A stretch of 64,000 nucleotides of DNA from Azorhizobium oxalatiphilum. GTDB lineage: Bacteria > Pseudomonadota > Alphaproteobacteria > Rhizobiales > Xanthobacteraceae. Position numbers and translations under genes: made by a program. The number at the start of each line of letters is the position of its first letter. The stretch's first letter is position 1. Shown one piece after another: positions 62,160-64,000 of the stretch. The DNA is taken from positions 1 through 64,000 of the forward strand of contig NZ_BMCT01000001.1 of assembly GCF_014635325.1 (NCBI RefSeq), read 5' to 3'. The notes under the pieces were generated by a model that did not search any database, was not told the origin of the DNA, and was given only the letters and a program-made list of their open reading frames with translations.

Positions 62160-63344
62160 TCAGGCTGCCAGCGCTGCGATCACTGCGTTGAGGACCGGGA
62201 AGCCGGGCGGCAGGACCTTCAGGCGCGTGCCGTCGAGCCGCACCAGCCCTTCCTCGGCCAGAGCCTCAATGCGTGAGGGGGCGATGGGCGTGCCGCCCAG
62301 CATGGCATGGCGGGCGAGGTCTACGCCTTCCGCGAGCCGCAGGCCCATGAGCAGCATCTCGTCCGCCTGCTCGGGCCGGGTCAGAACCTCTTCGGACACC
62401 ATGCCGTGCCCGTTGGCCTCCACCGCCTTGAGCCAGCCCTCCGGATGGCGCTCGGTGAAAGTGGCGCGGCGCTCGCCGTTCATCCCTACGCGCCCGTGCG
62501 CACCGGGGCCGACGCCCGCATAAAGCCCATAGCGCCAGTAGACGAGATTGTGCCGCGCCTCTGCACCGGGCCGGGCGTGGTTGGAAATCTCATAGGCGGG
62601 CAGGCCGGAGGCGGTGGTGATCTCCTGCGTCATGTCCCACAGGGCGCGGGCATGGTCGTCGTCGGGGATGATCAGCTTGCCGGCGGAATACAGCTTCTCG
62701 AACGCCGTGCCGGGTTCGATTGTGAGCTGATAGAGCGAGAGGTGTTCACAGCCCTCGTCGATGGCGCGGGAGAGTTCGCGCGCCCAGTCCTGCGGGTTCT
62801 GGTTCGGGCGGGCATAGATGAGGTCGAACGACACCCGGTCGAAGATGGAGCGGGCGATGCCGACCGCACCCATGGCTTCGTCCACGGTGTGCATGCGGCC
62901 GAGCTTCTTCAGCTCGTCGTCATTCATGGCCTGTACGCCCAGCGAGACGCGGTTCACCCCCGCCGCGCGATAGCCCCGGAAGCGGCCGGCCTCCACGCTG
63001 GTGGGGTTGGCCTCCAGCGTGATCTCGGCGTCAGGCGCCAGCGACCAGGCTTCGCGGATGGCATCGAGGATCGCGGCCACCGTCTCCGGCGCCATGAGCG
63101 AGGGCGTACCGCCGCCGAAGAACACGCTGCCCGCCGTGCGCGGCCCGGTCATGGCGCGCATATGCGCGATCTCGCGCCGGAAGGCGGCGACATAGCGCGC
63201 CTGATCCGGCGGGGCATGCCGCACGTGGCTGTTGAAGTCGCAATAGGGGCATTTGGCCAGGCAGAAGGGCCAATGCACATAGACCCCGAAGCCGCCGGCG
63301 GTGTCGTCCGCCGGCGCCGTGTCCTGAAGCAGAACCTGCGCCAT
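62160..63344 (-). CDS. hemW: HemW, radical SAM heme-handling protein
   Basis: A 394-residue radical SAM protein with the 4Fe-4S motif WPFCLAKCPYCDFNSH, SVFFGGGTPSLM, ITLEANPTSVEAGRFRGYRAAGVNRVSLGVQ and LSLYQLTIEPGTAFEKLY. The CxxxCxxC-F form without the extra Cys marks HemW (heme chaperone, often labelled HemN-like) rather than coproporphyrinogen oxidase HemN. It lies directly after rdgB with a one-base overlap (TGATG), and the rph-rdgB-hemW order is usual. Confidence 0.93.
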   Translation of the reverse strand: MAQVLLQDTAPADDTAGGFGVYVHWPFCLAKCPYCDFNSHVRHAPPDQARYVAAFRREIAHMRAMTGPRTAGSVFFGGGTPSLMAPETVAAILDAIREAWSLAPDAEITLEANPTSVEAGRFRGYRAAGVNRVSLGVQAMNDDELKKLGRMHTVDEAMGAVGIARSIFDRVSFDLIYARPNQNPQDWARELSRAIDEGCEHLSLYQLTIEPGTAFEKLYSAGKLIIPDDDHARALWDMTQEITTASGLPAYEISNHARPGAEARHNLVYWRYGLYAGVGPGAHGRVGMNGERRATFTERHPEGWLKAVEANGHGMVSEEVLTRPEQADEMLLMGLRLAEGVDLARHAMLGGTPIAPSRIEALAEEGLVRLDGTRLKVLPPGFPVLNAVIAALAA

Positions 63345-63976
63345 CAGCCCTCGAGGCAGGCCAGCGCGAGCTGGCGGAAGGCGCGGGCGCGGTGGGAGAG
63401 GCCGAGGCCCAGCGGCGGCATGGAGTGCTTCTCCTCCGAGGTCATCTCGCCGAAGGTGCGGGTATGGCCCTCCGGCAGGAAAAAGGGATCATAGCCGAAA
63501 CCGGCGTTGCCGCGCGGCGGCCACACCACTTCGCCCTCGATGATGCCCTCGAACTCCTCCAGATGCCCGTCCGGCCATGCGATGCAGAGCGCCGAGACGA
63601 AGCGCGAGGTGCGCTGGGCCGGCTCGGTGGCGCCACGCGCGACCATCTCCTCATGCACCTTGCCCATGGCCATGCGGAAGTCCTTCTGCGGGCCTCCCCA
63701 GCGGGCGCTGTAGATGCCCGGCGCGCCGTCGAGCGCGTCCACCACGATGCCGCTGTCATCGGCAAACGCCGGCAGGTTGGCGGCCCTGGCGGCCGCCTCC
63801 GCCTTGATGCGGGCATTGGCCCGGAAGGTGGTGCCGGTCTCGTCCGGCTCCGGCAGGTTGAGTTCGCCCGCCGACACCGCCTCGATGCCGTAGGGCGCAA
63901 GAAGCTCCTGCATTTCCTTCAGCTTGCCCGGATTGTGGGTGGCGATGATGATCCGGCCTTCCAGCTTCCGGCTCAT
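63344..63976 (-). CDS. rdgB: XTP/dITP pyrophosphatase RdgB
   Basis: A 210-residue house-cleaning enzyme that removes deaminated purine nucleotides. It has IIIATHNPGKLKEMQELL, LPAFADDSGIVVDALDGAPGIYSARW, GNAGFGYDPFFLPEGHTRTF and LSHRARAFRQL. Full length. Its ATG overlaps the stop of the upstream gene (ATGA). Confidence 0.96.
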   Translation of the reverse strand: MSRKLEGRIIIATHNPGKLKEMQELLAPYGIEAVSAGELNLPEPDETGTTFRANARIKAEAAARAANLPAFADDSGIVVDALDGAPGIYSARWGGPQKDFRMAMGKVHEEMVARGATEPAQRTSRFVSALCIAWPDGHLEEFEGIIEGEVVWPPRGNAGFGYDPFFLPEGHTRTFGEMTSEEKHSMPPLGLGLSHRARAFRQLALACLEG

Positions 63977-64000
63977 GCCTTAAGCGCCAGCTTCTGCAGT
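63973..64000 (-). CDS. rph: Last codons of a gene upstream of rdgB, probably RNase PH
   Basis: Only the last eight residues, LQKLALKA, and a stop fall in the window. The stop overlaps the rdgB start by four bases. In proteobacteria the gene before rdgB is usually rph (RNase PH), whose C-terminus often ends in an LQK-type helix. The call rests on position. Confidence 0.5.

Overview
The window is a compact, high-GC chromosomal segment of an alphaproteobacterium, most likely of the order Hyphomicrobiales (Rhizobiales), perhaps Xanthobacteraceae (Azorhizobium/Xanthobacter-like). The grounds are the alphaproteobacterial families RcdA, DUF1178, DUF1192, DUF1465, DUF4164 and DUF2239, the zapA-6S RNA-fau order, an L31 protein without zinc cysteines, and the ruvCAB-ybgC-tol-pal-tilS-ftsH order. 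The taxon is an inference. No tRNA, rRNA, CRISPR array, insertion sequence or phage gene was seen.

Layout. 1-6.7 kb: the end of sucD, small membrane and YdcH-type proteins, a FAH-family enzyme, an Uup-like ABC-F ATPase, peroxiredoxin, a DsbD-N-like protein and AlgH. 6.8-15.3 kb: a large membrane PAS-GGDEF-EAL protein with a degenerate GGDEF motif, a quinone oxidoreductase, rcdA, rpmE, an ABC exporter and an L,D-transpeptidase. 15.5-21 kb: a MotA/MotB-like stator pair overlapping a GNAT gene, an inositol monophosphatase, a Sel1-repeat protein and a ThiE-like protein. 21.2-26.8 kb: central carbon genes tkt, gap, pgk and class I fba, all on the minus strand. 27-31.5 kb: zapA, a 6S RNA, fau, a YmdB-type phosphodiesterase, yebC and a MerR regulator. 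31.7-34.2 kb: a large PodJ-like coiled-coil/Sel1 protein.

34.3-52.9 kb is a long plus-strand run. It holds ruvC, ruvA and ruvB (interrupted by a divergent DUF2239/GIY-YIG pair that shares a perfect inverted repeat), ybgC, tolQ, tolR, an extra TolA/TolR chimeric gene, tolA, tolB, pal, cpoB, tilS, ftsH, murJ, an alpha/beta hydrolase, trpS and ubiG. Together these cover recombination repair, outer-membrane constriction and peptidoglycan precursor export.

52.9-55.6 kb is the most accessory-looking part. It is a small exosortase locus on the minus strand: an exosortase/archaeosortase-family protein with intact Cys, Arg and His, an overlapping accessory gene, and two tiny secreted proteins that end in the same non-PEP sorting-type tail. 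One substrate gene, its promoter and the 5' end of the exosortase have been tandemly duplicated, leaving a vestigial exosortase fragment. An AT-richer gene-free stretch follows. 55.6-64 kb returns to core genes: DUF1178, nitrilase, grxC, comF, a copper ATPase with its divergent csoR and two CsoR-type operators, a secreted hypothetical, hemW, rdgB and the last codons of a gene that is probably rph.

The two most notable observations are (i) the minimal exosortase/short-substrate module with its tandem duplication and (ii) a TolA-TolR chimeric gene inside the tol operon, which has the structure expected from a tandem duplication spanning the tolR/tolA junction.
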